Shown here piece after piece: positions 1 through 6,963 of a stretch of 28,984 bases of DNA; the first letter of the stretch is position 1; each line of letters begins with the position of its first letter. The notes beneath the pieces are model-generated. The model was not told the DNA's origin, made no database searches, and saw nothing but the letters and a program-made list of their open reading frames with translations. Source of the stretch: an uncultured Spirochaetaceae bacterium (GTDB taxonomy: Bacteria > Spirochaetota > Spirochaetia > Treponematales > UBA12059). A program made the position numbers and the translations under genes. The stretch is from contig CALKWG010000150.1 of NCBI GenBank assembly GCA_938004315.1, positions 1-28,984 on the forward strand. Reading direction: 5' to 3'.

Positions 1-27
1 CGGGAGCGCCGGGGTCAGTATACAACG

Positions 28-57
28 GTTTCGGTCCGGGGCGCAAAGCGCCGAAAC
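28..57. other. Imperfect hairpin upstream of recO
   Basis: GTTTC (28-32) pairs with GAAAC (53-57) and GGCGC (40-44) with GCGCC (48-52) around an AAA loop, with an unpaired 7-base bulge on the left arm. No T-run follows on either side, so it is not a clear intrinsic terminator. It may be the tail of an upstream gene lying outside the window. No coding region is seen in 1-108. Confidence 0.4.
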
Positions 58-69
58 GTCGCGCCGGCC

Positions 70-99
70 TTGACAGCGCGCGCCGCCGGGCGGGATACT
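70..99 (+). promoter_or_regulatory. Probable sigma-70-type promoter of recO
   Basis: A perfect -35 hexamer TTGACA (70-75) is followed after 18 bases by GATACT (94-99), which matches four of six -10 positions. A transcript would start near 106, only a few bases before the ATG at 109, so the message would be leaderless or nearly so. No Shine-Dalgarno sequence precedes that ATG, which fits. The TTG of the longer possible reading frame lies inside the -35 box. Confidence 0.55.
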
Positions 100-108
100 C
101 GCTTCCCC

Positions 109-909
109 ATGGCGACTCGAACCAGCAGCGTCTACGCCCTCATACTGCGCGCCAAGGACGGGCCCTCGGGCGACCGCATCGTGACCCTCCTTTCGGCGGA
201 GGAGGGGCTCGTAGACGCCTTCGCCTTCGGCGGGGCCAAGAGCAAGCTGCGCTCGCTGGCCTCGCCCTGGCACGAGGGCCGGGCTTGGCTGTACCGCGAC
301 CCGGGCAAGGGCCTTACGAAGCTCACCGACTTCGACGTCGAGCTCGACCATGCGGCGATACGCTCGGCCTTGCCGGCGCTCGGCGCCGCCTCGCTGTCGA
401 GCGAGCTGGCCATAGCCACCGAGGGTTTCGGCGGCGACTGGGAGGGGGGGCTGGCCCTGTGCCGCTCGCTCCTTTCGGCCTTGGACGAGGCCGTCGCCCG
501 CGGCGAGGGCGCCGCGGGCGACGAGCCGCGCATGCGGGCGGCCGTAGACGGCGCCCTGGCCGGCTTCTGCCTGCGCGCGGCTGCCATGGCCGGGCTCCTG
601 CCCGACCCGGCCGACTGCTCGCTCTGCGCTGGCCAAAGCCCGGCCGATGGTCTATGCTGGTACTCCCGCCGCGCGGGGGCCTTCGTCTGCGGGCGCTGCG
701 CCGCCGCCGAGGCCGAACGGGGCCCGCTCGTCGAGCTGCCGGCCGGCGCGGCGCGCTGGCTGGCCCTGGCGGCCTCGCCCGACGAGCCCATCAGCCGCCG
801 CGCGGGCCTGGGCCGCGCCGAGCTGTCGGCCCTGCGCGCCATAGGCCTGGACCTGGCGGCCAAGGTGGCCCACGGGCGGCTCAAGACCCTGGAGAGCGGG
901 CTCTTGTGA
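109..909 (+). CDS. recO: DNA repair protein RecO
   Basis: RecO helps load RecA on SSB-coated single-stranded DNA in the RecFOR recombinational repair pathway, in the cytoplasm. The 266-residue product has the usual length. Its N-terminus reads as the RecO OB-fold (near residues 7-30, motif ending DRIVTLL), followed by a helical domain. A CxxC...CxxC set (Cys170, Cys173, Cys194, Cys197) forms the zinc finger found in many RecO proteins. I chose ATG 109 rather than TTG 70 because the added 13 residues are not family-like and the TTG falls in a consensus -35 box. The next gene starts 94 nt downstream and belongs to another pathway. A frame shift of function is unlikely; identification is by overall pattern and zinc finger. 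Confidence 0.85.
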   Translation: MATRTSSVYALILRAKDGPSGDRIVTLLSAEEGLVDAFAFGGAKSKLRSLASPWHEGRAWLYRDPGKGLTKLTDFDVELDHAAIRSALPALGAASLSSELAIATEGFGGDWEGGLALCRSLLSALDEAVARGEGAAGDEPRMRAAVDGALAGFCLRAAAMAGLLPDPADCSLCAGQSPADGLCWYSRRAGAFVCGRCAAAEAERGPLVELPAGAARWLALAASPDEPISRRAGLGRAELSALRAIGLDLAAKVAHGRLKTLESGLL

Positions 910-970
910 GCGGGCTTAGCGGCCGACGCGGCCGCCTCCGTCGCCCTCGGCGGCGCGGGCTGTAATTTAT

Positions 971-998
971 GTTACTGTATTATAACTATCGTAAGGAG
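971..998 (+). promoter_or_regulatory. AT-rich promoter region and RBS of the nucleoside phosphorylase gene
   Basis: A sharp AT-rich island (about 962-990) in GC-rich surroundings holds TATAAC (981-986) or TATTAT (978-983) as -10 candidates. No good -35 is visible. GTTA (971-974) and TAAC (983-986) form an imperfect dyad that could be an operator. AAGGAG (993-998) is a well-placed ribosome binding site, 5 nt before the ATG at 1004. Confidence 0.4.
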
Positions 999-1003
999 CG
1001 GAT

Positions 1004-2314
1004 ATGAGAGCCGTAGACGTCATAATGAAGAAGCGGGACGGGCAGGAGCTGACGCGCGACGAGATCGCCTTCATGGTCGCCGGGTACGTCTCGGGCGAGA
1101 TCCCCGAGTACCAGGTGTCCAGCTGGCTCATGGCGGTATTCTTCCGCGGCATGAGCTTCCGCGAGACGGCCGACCTGACCGAGCTCATGCTGCGCTCGGG
1201 CAGCGTCATGGACCTCTCCGGCCTCGAGGGCCCCTTCGTGGACAAGCACTCCACCGGCGGCGTGGGCGACAAGGTGTCGCTGATCCTGGCGCCCATAGCG
1301 GCCGCCTGCGGCGTCCGCGTGCCCATGATGTCCGGCCGGGCCCTCGGGCACACCGGCGGCACCTTGGATAAGCTGGAGAGCATACCCGGCTACGGGACGC
1401 GCCTGGACGAGGCGCGCTTCCGCGACTACATCCGCGCCGACGGCTTCGCCATGACCGGCCAGACCGACGCCATCGTGCCCGCCGACAAGAAGCTCTATTC
1501 GCTGCGCGACGTGACCGCGACGGTCGAATCCGTGCCGCTCATTACCGCGAGCATCCTGTCCAAGAAGGTGGCCGAGGGGGCCGAGGCCTTGGTCTTCGAC
1601 GTGAAGAGCGGCCCGGGCGCCTTCATGAAGAGCGTCGAGGACGCCGAGCGCCTGGCGCAGAGCCTGGTGAAGACCGGCCAGGCCATGGGCAAGCGCATCG
1701 TCGGCGTCATTACCGACATGACCGAGCCCTTGGGCGACAAGGTAGGCAATTTCCTCGAGGTCGAGGAATCGATCGACTGCCTCAAGGGCGGCGGCCCCGC
1801 CGACCTGTTGGAGGTGACGTATCGCCTGACCGCCTGGATGCTGGTGGCCGGCGGCAAGGCCGAGGATTTGGCCGAGGCGGAGGGGCTCTGCCGCGCCGCC
1901 GTCGAATCCGGGCGCGCCTATGAGCTCTTCCTGGCTAACGTTAAGCGCCAAGGCGGCGACGTCGAGAAGATGCTCTCGCTCTACGGCGCTTACCGCTCGG
2001 ACCATAGGCGGGAGCTCAAGGCGCCCAAGGCCGGCTATATCCGCTCCATCGACGCGTTCAAGATAGGCCTGGCGGGCGTGTACCTGGGCGTGGGCCGGAA
2101 CAAGACCGTCGACCCGGTAGCCCCCGACGTAGGCTTCGTGTTCAAGGCCAAGAAGGGCGCCAAGGTCGAGGCCGGGCAGGCCGTGGCCGAGGTCTACGGC
2201 AAGGACCGGGCCTCCTTGGACGCGGCCTGGCCCTTGATCGAGGCCGCCTTGACGATAGGCGACGCGGCACCGGCGAGCGCTCCCCTCATTATCAAGGAAA
2301 TCACCGCGCTATGA
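1004..2314 (+). CDS. deoA: Thymidine / pyrimidine-nucleoside phosphorylase
   Basis: This cytoplasmic enzyme phosphorolyses thymidine (or also uridine) to the free base and (deoxy)ribose 1-phosphate in pyrimidine salvage. The product has 436 residues, typical of the family. The phosphate-binding region STGGVGDK is followed by the family signature SGRALGHTGGTLDKLE, then a DVKSGPGAFMK stretch typical of the active-site domain, and a C-terminal alpha/beta domain. I cannot separate thymidine-specific DeoA from broader Pdp by eye; the symbol is the closer guess. ATG 1004 has AAGGAG 5 nt upstream. The stop overlaps the start of recJ (ATGA at 2311-2314), so the two are translationally coupled. A UPRT-like gene about 3 kb downstream would use the uracil released if uridine is a substrate. 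Confidence 0.9.
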   Translation: MRAVDVIMKKRDGQELTRDEIAFMVAGYVSGEIPEYQVSSWLMAVFFRGMSFRETADLTELMLRSGSVMDLSGLEGPFVDKHSTGGVGDKVSLILAPIAAACGVRVPMMSGRALGHTGGTLDKLESIPGYGTRLDEARFRDYIRADGFAMTGQTDAIVPADKKLYSLRDVTATVESVPLITASILSKKVAEGAEALVFDVKSGPGAFMKSVEDAERLAQSLVKTGQAMGKRIVGVITDMTEPLGDKVGNFLEVEESIDCLKGGGPADLLEVTYRLTAWMLVAGGKAEDLAEAEGLCRAAVESGRAYELFLANVKRQGGDVEKMLSLYGAYRSDHRRELKAPKAGYIRSIDAFKIGLAGVYLGVGRNKTVDPVAPDVGFVFKAKKGAKVEAGQAVAEVYGKDRASLDAAWPLIEAALTIGDAAPASAPLIIKEITAL

Positions 2315-4434
2315 GGTGGCGGAAGCGCGACGCCTCCCCGTCGCTCATACGCGAGTTGGCCGAGCGCTACGGCCTAGGCCTCCTCGAAGCCTCGGTCCTG
2401 GCGCGCCGCGGGGTGACCGAGCCCGAGCGCGTCCTCTATTACCTGGAGGACGACGCGCGCTTCCTCCGCAACCCCTTCCTCTTCAAGGACATGGAGGACG
2501 CCGTCGACCGCCTGCTCCTGGCGGCGGAGGAGGGCGAGAAGGTCCTGGTCTTCGGCGACCGCGACGCGGACGGCGTCACCTCCACCGCGCTCCTCATAGA
2601 GGCGCTCCGGGGCCTAGGGCTCGAGCCGGCCTTCCGCCTGCCGAGCGAGGACGAGAAGTACGGCCTGTCCATGCGCGCGGTCGACGAGTTCGCCGCCGAG
2701 TACGGCAGCCTCATCGTCACCGTGGACTGCGGCATCTCCAACCACGCCGAGATAGCCCACGCTGCCGAGCTGGGCCTCGACGTCATCGTGGTCGACCATC
2801 ACGTGCTGCAGGCCGACGAGCCGCCGCCCGCCTTGGCCGTGCTCGACCCCAAGCTGCCCGATTCGGGCTACCCCTTCCGCGACCTCTCAGGCTGCGGCGT
2901 GGCCTACAAGCTGTCCTGGGCCCTGCGCTTCGCCAAGAGCGGCTTCTATAAGCAACAGATCGCCCTCCTGAACGTGCGGCCCTTGAACGACGCCTACCTC
3001 GTCGAGGCGGTGAGGATGGACAACCTCGTCGAGACCGGCCGCATCGCCGAGACCATCGTGCCGGGCATGGTGGAGCTCGAGCGCACCCGCCTCGTGCCCT
3101 TCCTTAAGGACAGGCAGATCTTCGTCTGGGACGGCGAGCTGCAGAAGCGGCTCCTGGCCAAGGCCTTAGGCAAGGCCGCCGAGGTGCAGGCCTACGACCT
3201 CAGGCAGGACGCGGCCCGCTTCATACCCCAGGCCGCCGGCGCCAGCCTCATACGCCTGGCCGAGCTGTCGCGCATGGGCAAGTACGGCCGGGGCGAGGGC
3301 GGCGAGCTCGACGCCTTCGAAAGCCTCTTCATCTCGTTCGCGCTCAGGAGCTCTAAGCTCTACGGCGAGTCGGAGGCCGAGGCCCTGCAGCTCGTGGCCC
3401 TGTCGACCATAGCGGACCTTATGCCCCTGGCCGACGAGAACCGCATACTCGTGCGCCAGGGCATGGCGGTCCTGAATAAGCGGCCGCGCCGCGGCGTCGC
3501 CGAGCTCGTGGCCAGGCAGAACGGCAACGGTAAGCGCCTCTCGGCCGTGGACGCCGCCTGGCAGCTCACCCCCGTCTTGAACGCGGCCGGCCGCATGGGC
3601 CAGCCCGAGGTCGCCGTGAAGCTCCTGTTGGCCGATGACGCGGCCGAGCGCGCCGCCTTGGCCGACCGGCTCCTGGCCCTGAACCAGGAGCGCCGCGCCT
3701 TGGGTAGCGAGTGCTGGGACGCCGTCTACCCCCTGGCGCGGGAGGCGGCGGAGGCCTCGGACGGCAAGCACGTCATCGTGGGCTCGGACTCGATCAACCG
3801 CGGCATCACCGGCATCTTGGCCAGCCGCTTCGCCGATACCTTCAAGGCGCCCGCGGTGGCCGTCACCTTCATGCCCGACGGCAGCGCCGTCGGCTCGGTA
3901 CGCAGCGCCCGCGGCCTCAACGTGAAGGGGCTCTTGGAGCACTGCGCCGAGCTCTTCGATGACTACGGCGGCCACGACGCCGCCGCCGGTTTCTCCATGC
4001 CCGCCGAGCGCTGGGAGCGCTTCCGGTCCATGGCCTCCGCGTACCTGGCGGCCGCGGAGCTGGACGACGGCGAGGAGGAGATCCTGGTGGACGCCGAGCT
4101 ACCCCATGAGTACTTGAAACCGGAGCTCGCCGAGCTCGTCGACCGCTTCGAGCCCTACGGCGAGGACAATCCTCAGCTCGTCTTTATGGCGCGCAAGGTG
4201 CCGCTCTTCGCGGCCGACATCATGGGCAAGGGCGAGAAGCAGCACCTGAAGCTCAGCCTCGATTTCGGCGCCCATAAGTGGCCGGCCCTCTGGTGGGGCG
4301 AGGCCGAGCGTATGGGCCGCGACTTTAAGCTGGGCGACCGGCTAGACCTGGCGTTCAAGCTGAGCCGCAACTATTGGAACGGGGTGGAGACGCCGCAGCT
4401 CGTCGTGGTAGACGCGCGCCGCTCCGAAGGCTAG
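2311..4434 (+). CDS. recJ: Single-stranded-DNA-specific exonuclease RecJ
   Basis: RecJ degrades single-stranded DNA 5'-3' in RecFOR recombination and mismatch/base-excision repair. The DHH phosphoesterase core is clear: DRDADG (residues 83-88), VDCG (138-141) and DHH (162-164), then a DPKLPDSGYPF stretch typical of RecJ. Further on come TIADLMPL, LNAAGRMG and the DHHA1 motif GGHDAAAGF (553-561), and a C-terminal OB-like domain. At 707 residues it is much longer than the roughly 580 of E. coli RecJ. The excess is mainly an insertion at about 221-345, between the two halves of the DHH core (see findings). The start overlaps the upstream stop by 4 nt. The stop codon lies inside the first unit of a 22-bp tandem repeat. 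Function is secure; the role of the insertion is not. Confidence 0.93.
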   Translation: MRWRKRDASPSLIRELAERYGLGLLEASVLARRGVTEPERVLYYLEDDARFLRNPFLFKDMEDAVDRLLLAAEEGEKVLVFGDRDADGVTSTALLIEALRGLGLEPAFRLPSEDEKYGLSMRAVDEFAAEYGSLIVTVDCGISNHAEIAHAAELGLDVIVVDHHVLQADEPPPALAVLDPKLPDSGYPFRDLSGCGVAYKLSWALRFAKSGFYKQQIALLNVRPLNDAYLVEAVRMDNLVETGRIAETIVPGMVELERTRLVPFLKDRQIFVWDGELQKRLLAKALGKAAEVQAYDLRQDAARFIPQAAGASLIRLAELSRMGKYGRGEGGELDAFESLFISFALRSSKLYGESEAEALQLVALSTIADLMPLADENRILVRQGMAVLNKRPRRGVAELVARQNGNGKRLSAVDAAWQLTPVLNAAGRMGQPEVAVKLLLADDAAERAALADRLLALNQERRALGSECWDAVYPLAREAAEASDGKHVIVGSDSINRGITGILASRFADTFKAPAVAVTFMPDGSAVGSVRSARGLNVKGLLEHCAELFDDYGGHDAAAGFSMPAERWERFRSMASAYLAAAELDDGEEEILVDAELPHEYLKPELAELVDRFEPYGEDNPQLVFMARKVPLFAADIMGKGEKQHLKLSLDFGAHKWPALWWGEAERMGRDFKLGDRLDLAFKLSRNYWNGVETPQLVVVDARRSEG

Positions 4435-4484
4435 CGGCGGCCGCTCCGAAGGCTAGCGGCGGCCGCGCCGAGGGCTAGCGGCGG
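4419..4484. repeat. 22-bp tandem repeat, three units, spanning the recJ stop
   Basis: Three head-to-tail 22-bp units lie at 4419-4440, 4441-4462 and 4463-4484. The first two are identical and the third differs at two positions. Each unit contains CCGCT and AGCGG, which can pair over a 9-base loop, and a GCTAGC palindrome. The recJ TAG (4432-4434) is inside unit 1. No T-run follows, so it is not a standard terminator. Confidence 0.9.
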
Positions 4485-4497
4485 CCGTCGAGACGAG

Positions 4498-4526
4498 TCG
4501 ACAAGGTCGGCAGCCTATACTATACT
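4498..4526 (+). promoter_or_regulatory. Promoter of pduL
   Basis: TCGACA (4498-4503, five of six matches to TTGACA) is followed after 17 bases by TATACT (4521-4526, five of six). A second TATACT overlaps at 4516-4521. Transcription would begin near 4533, giving a leader of about 84 nt that carries AAGGAG at 4606-4611. Confidence 0.65.
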
Positions 4527-4616
4527 GATTTTCGGCGCGCCGCCTTAGCCGGCGCCCCCCCCGACCCCATCGAAACGGCCGCGGCGATCGCGCCTCGTCG
4601 GCCTCAAGGAGATACC

Positions 4617-5201
4617 GTGCCCCAGACCCAAGTCATCGTAAACCTCTCGAACCGCCACATCCACGTCTCGAAAGAGGACCTCGCGGCCCTCTTCGGCGCC
4701 GGCCACGCCCTGACCAAGATGAAGGATCTCATGCAGCCCGGCCAGTTCGCCTGCGAGGAGACCGTGACCATACGCGGCCCCAAGGGCGCCATCGCCGGCG
4801 TCCGCATCCTGGGGCCGGAGCGCAAGGAGACGCAGTGCGAGATCCTGTCGAGCGACGTCTTTAAGCTCGGCGTCGCCGGCTGCCCGACCCGCGAGTCGGG
4901 CCAGCTGGACGGCTCCATGGGCTTCGTGATCGAGGGCCCCGCGGGGACCGTGAAGAAGGACAAGGGCCTCATCATCGCCAAGCGCCATATCCACTTCGAC
5001 CCCAAGAGCGCCGAGGACTTCGGCGTCAAGGATAAGGAGCTCGTGGACCTGAAGGTCGGCGAGGAGCGGGCCGCCGTCTTCATGAACGTGGTCTGCCGCG
5101 TCCACGAGAGCTACGCCTTAGAATGCCACCTGGACTTCGACGAGGGCAACGCCGTGGGCGTAGGCTCCGGGGTTATGGGCGAGGTGCTACGCAGGAATTG
5201 A
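4617..5201 (+). CDS. pduL: PduL-type phosphate acyltransferase (phosphotransacetylase)
   Basis: PduL enzymes interconvert acyl-CoA plus phosphate with acyl-phosphate plus CoA, and replace the unrelated Pta in many bacteria. The 194-residue product shows the two family His-x-His segments, NRHIHV (His14, His16) and KRHIHF (His124, His126), which supply metal ligands. Other conserved parts are the FACEETVT, VRILGP and RESGQ stretches and a C-terminal CHLDFDEGNA motif. It begins directly at the catalytic domain, with no extra N-terminal helix of the kind that targets PduL into microcompartments. No shell genes are nearby, so it is probably a cytosolic enzyme making acetyl-phosphate from acetyl-CoA; no acetate kinase gene is adjacent. 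GTG is chosen as start because AAGGAG lies 5 nt upstream. It has its own promoter and terminator. Confidence 0.9.
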   Translation: MPQTQVIVNLSNRHIHVSKEDLAALFGAGHALTKMKDLMQPGQFACEETVTIRGPKGAIAGVRILGPERKETQCEILSSDVFKLGVAGCPTRESGQLDGSMGFVIEGPAGTVKKDKGLIIAKRHIHFDPKSAEDFGVKDKELVDLKVGEERAAVFMNVVCRVHESYALECHLDFDEGNAVGVGSGVMGEVLRRN

Positions 5202-5235
5202 GCGCGGACGGCCGACTATGAAGGCCGACCCCATC

Positions 5236-5260
5236 GGCGGCCGTATGGCCGCCTTTTTTT
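5236..5260 (+). terminator. Intrinsic terminator after pduL
   Basis: A perfect 7-bp stem, GGCGGCC (5236-5242) with GGCCGCC (5247-5253), and a 4-base loop GTAT are followed at once by seven T (5254-5260). It lies 34 nt past the pduL stop. Confidence 0.9.
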
Positions 5261-5300
5261 AAGCCCGCGGGTTTCCGGCCTCGGCCGGGCGCGGGCCCCC

Positions 5301-5316
5301 GGCGCGGCTTCGCGCC
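5301..5316 (+). other. Hairpin in the spacer before the UPRT-like gene
   Basis: GGCGCG (5301-5306) and CGCGCC (5311-5316) form a 6-bp stem with a GCTT loop, 28 nt before the start codon. No T-run follows. No convincing promoter is visible between the pduL terminator and the next start, although one must exist or read-through must occur. Confidence 0.4.
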
Positions 5317-5344
5317 TCCGCCATCGATCGACTAAGGAGGAGCT

Positions 5345-6409
5345 ATGAATAAGGTGATACTCAAGGCCCAGGACCTGGACGGCTACCTGAACGACGGCGA
5401 CCGCGCCATGCTCGAGCGCATGGACGGCCTCTATCGCAAGGCCATGCTGTCGTTCAACCTGCTATCCGCCGCGCGCAAGGATTCGGAGCGCCGGAAGGAG
5501 GAGGGCGCCCTCATCGAGCTCTATAACGAGATGGGCACGCTCATGCAGGAGATCTGCCACGGCGACCCGCGCATCAAGGTCTACTCCTTCGAGACCCCGA
5601 GCGAAAGCCACGGCGAGGCCTCCAGGCTCATAGCCAAGCTGCGCGACAGCCGCACGCCGCGCCACGAGTTCACCTACTATACGCAGCGCGCCTACGAGCT
5701 CCTCTTCAACCTGGCCTTCGGCGGCGCCAAGAGCGAGAATAAGAACTACCTGATCGTGAAGACCCCGGTGACCGCGCCGGTGCAGAACTACGCGGTGCAC
5801 AAGATCCCCAACGTGGACGACAAGATCGACAACACCGTGATGTGCGTGATGCTGCGCGGCGCCCTCCTGCCGTCCATCATCATGTCCAAGGAGATCCAGG
5901 AGTACTCGTCGCACGGCTACGTCACGCCCTTCGCGCTCTTCAAGATCAAGCGCGACGATACCAAGGACGAGTCGACCATGGAGTATATCCTAGACCTGGA
6001 CCGCTCCTACTTCAGGCCCGAGGAGCTGGACGGCAAGGACCTGATCTTCGCCGATCCCATGAACGCCACCGGCGGCTCCTTGGTGACCGTGGTCAAGTAC
6101 ATCCTGGACCTGGGCGTGAAGCCGAAGTCCATCCGCTGCTTCAACATCATCTCCGCGCTCAAGGGGGCGCTCCGCGCCGTACGCGCCATCGACAATATGA
6201 CGGTCTACACGCTCTGGATGGACCCGGTCTTGAACGAGATGGCCTATATCATGCCGGGCTTGGGCGACGCGGGCGACCGCATTAACGGCTTCGACGAGGA
6301 CGACTCGCCGCGCGACATGATCAGGCTGATAGCCGATTACGGCGCCAATATCACGAGCCTCTATCGCTCGCAGATCAGGACCATAGAGAATACGGTGCTG
6401 GGGCGATGA
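5345..6409 (+). CDS. upp: Uracil phosphoribosyltransferase-like protein, long form
   Basis: The C-terminal two thirds matches UPRT, which makes UMP from uracil and PRPP. Seen are MLRGALLPS (residues 169-177), the PRPP-binding loop DPMNATGGS (237-245) and the uracil-binding tail with [10 protein letters not shown] (303-312). At 354 residues it is far longer than the usual roughly 210. About 95 residues precede the UPRT-like part; they look helical and charged, and I recognise no domain there. A strong AAGGAGG (5334-5340) fixes the ATG. The stop overlaps the next gene by ATGA (6406-6409), which suggests coupling. An alternative is a paralogue with another base as substrate, or a PRPP-sensing role. 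The fold assignment is firm and the exact substrate less so. Confidence 0.75.
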   Translation: MNKVILKAQDLDGYLNDGDRAMLERMDGLYRKAMLSFNLLSAARKDSERRKEEGALIELYNEMGTLMQEICHGDPRIKVYSFETPSESHGEASRLIAKLRDSRTPRHEFTYYTQRAYELLFNLAFGGAKSENKNYLIVKTPVTAPVQNYAVHKIPNVDDKIDNTVMCVMLRGALLPSIIMSKEIQEYSSHGYVTPFALFKIKRDDTKDESTMEYILDLDRSYFRPEELDGKDLIFADPMNATGGSLVTVVKYILDLGVKPKSIRCFNIISALKGALRAVRAIDNMTVYTLWMDPVLNEMAYIMPGLGDAGDRINGFDEDDSPRDMIRLIADYGANITSLYRSQIRTIENTVLGR

Positions 6410-6963
6410 ACGAGTCCGGGCTGCGGCGGGGAGTCCGACGAGAGGTGACGGCGACGCGGGGCGCGGCCCTCCGCGCCGGGCTCGTCGTCGCGCTCTGCGC
6501 GCTTTTAGCGGCCTGCGCCGGCGCGCCCGATCGGCGACTGGCCTCGGGCTGGGCCGAGCTCGGTTCGGCTTGGGCCGAGCGGGGCGACTGGGGCAAGGCC
6601 GCCGCCGCCTGGGAGCGGGCGCTGGCCTTAGACCCCGGCTATGACCTGGCCGCCTTCAACCTGGCGCGCGCTCGGGCCGAACAGGGGCGCTACGAGGACA
6701 GCCTGGCCTTAGCCCTGCGGCTCCTTAAACGCGATCCGGCCTTGCTCTCGGCCATGGCTATCCAAGCCTACGCCCTGGCGCGCCTAGGGCGGCTCGACGA
6801 GGCGCTGGCCGTCTACGAGCGCGTCGTCGCGGCCAATCCGGCCGACGAGACGGCGCTTAAGAACCTCGACGCGATACGATCGGCGATGGCCGCCGCGGCC
6901 GCCGAAGTCGAAAAGCCCGCCGAGGAGGCGGCGGCCGTCGAAGCCCCGCCGCCTTCGCCTTAG
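6406..6963 (+). CDS. TPR-repeat lipoprotein
   Basis: This 185-residue protein begins with a basic n-region, a hydrophobic helix (about 22-35) and a lipobox LAAC with Cys37, so it should be exported and lipid-anchored. Residues about 46-150 hold three tetratricopeptide repeats (motifs such as [18 protein letters not shown] and [15 protein letters not shown]), which normally mediate protein-protein contacts. The tail is rich in Ala, Glu and Pro. The start overlaps the UPRT-like stop by 4 nt. The stop interlocks with the stop of the convergent coiled-coil gene in a TTAG at 6960-6963. Partner and role are unknown; the link to the UPRT gene may be only transcriptional. Confidence 0.8.
   Translation: MNESGLRRGVRREVTATRGAALRAGLVVALCALLAACAGAPDRRLASGWAELGSAWAERGDWGKAAAAWERALALDPGYDLAAFNLARARAEQGRYEDSLALALRLLKRDPALLSAMAIQAYALARLGRLDEALAVYERVVAANPADETALKNLDAIRSAMAAAAAEVEKPAEEAAAVEAPPPSP

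Noticed and set aside
4617..5201. pduL as a sign of a bacterial microcompartment operon
   Set aside because: No shell or signature enzyme genes are beside it and the protein lacks an N-terminal encapsulation helix.
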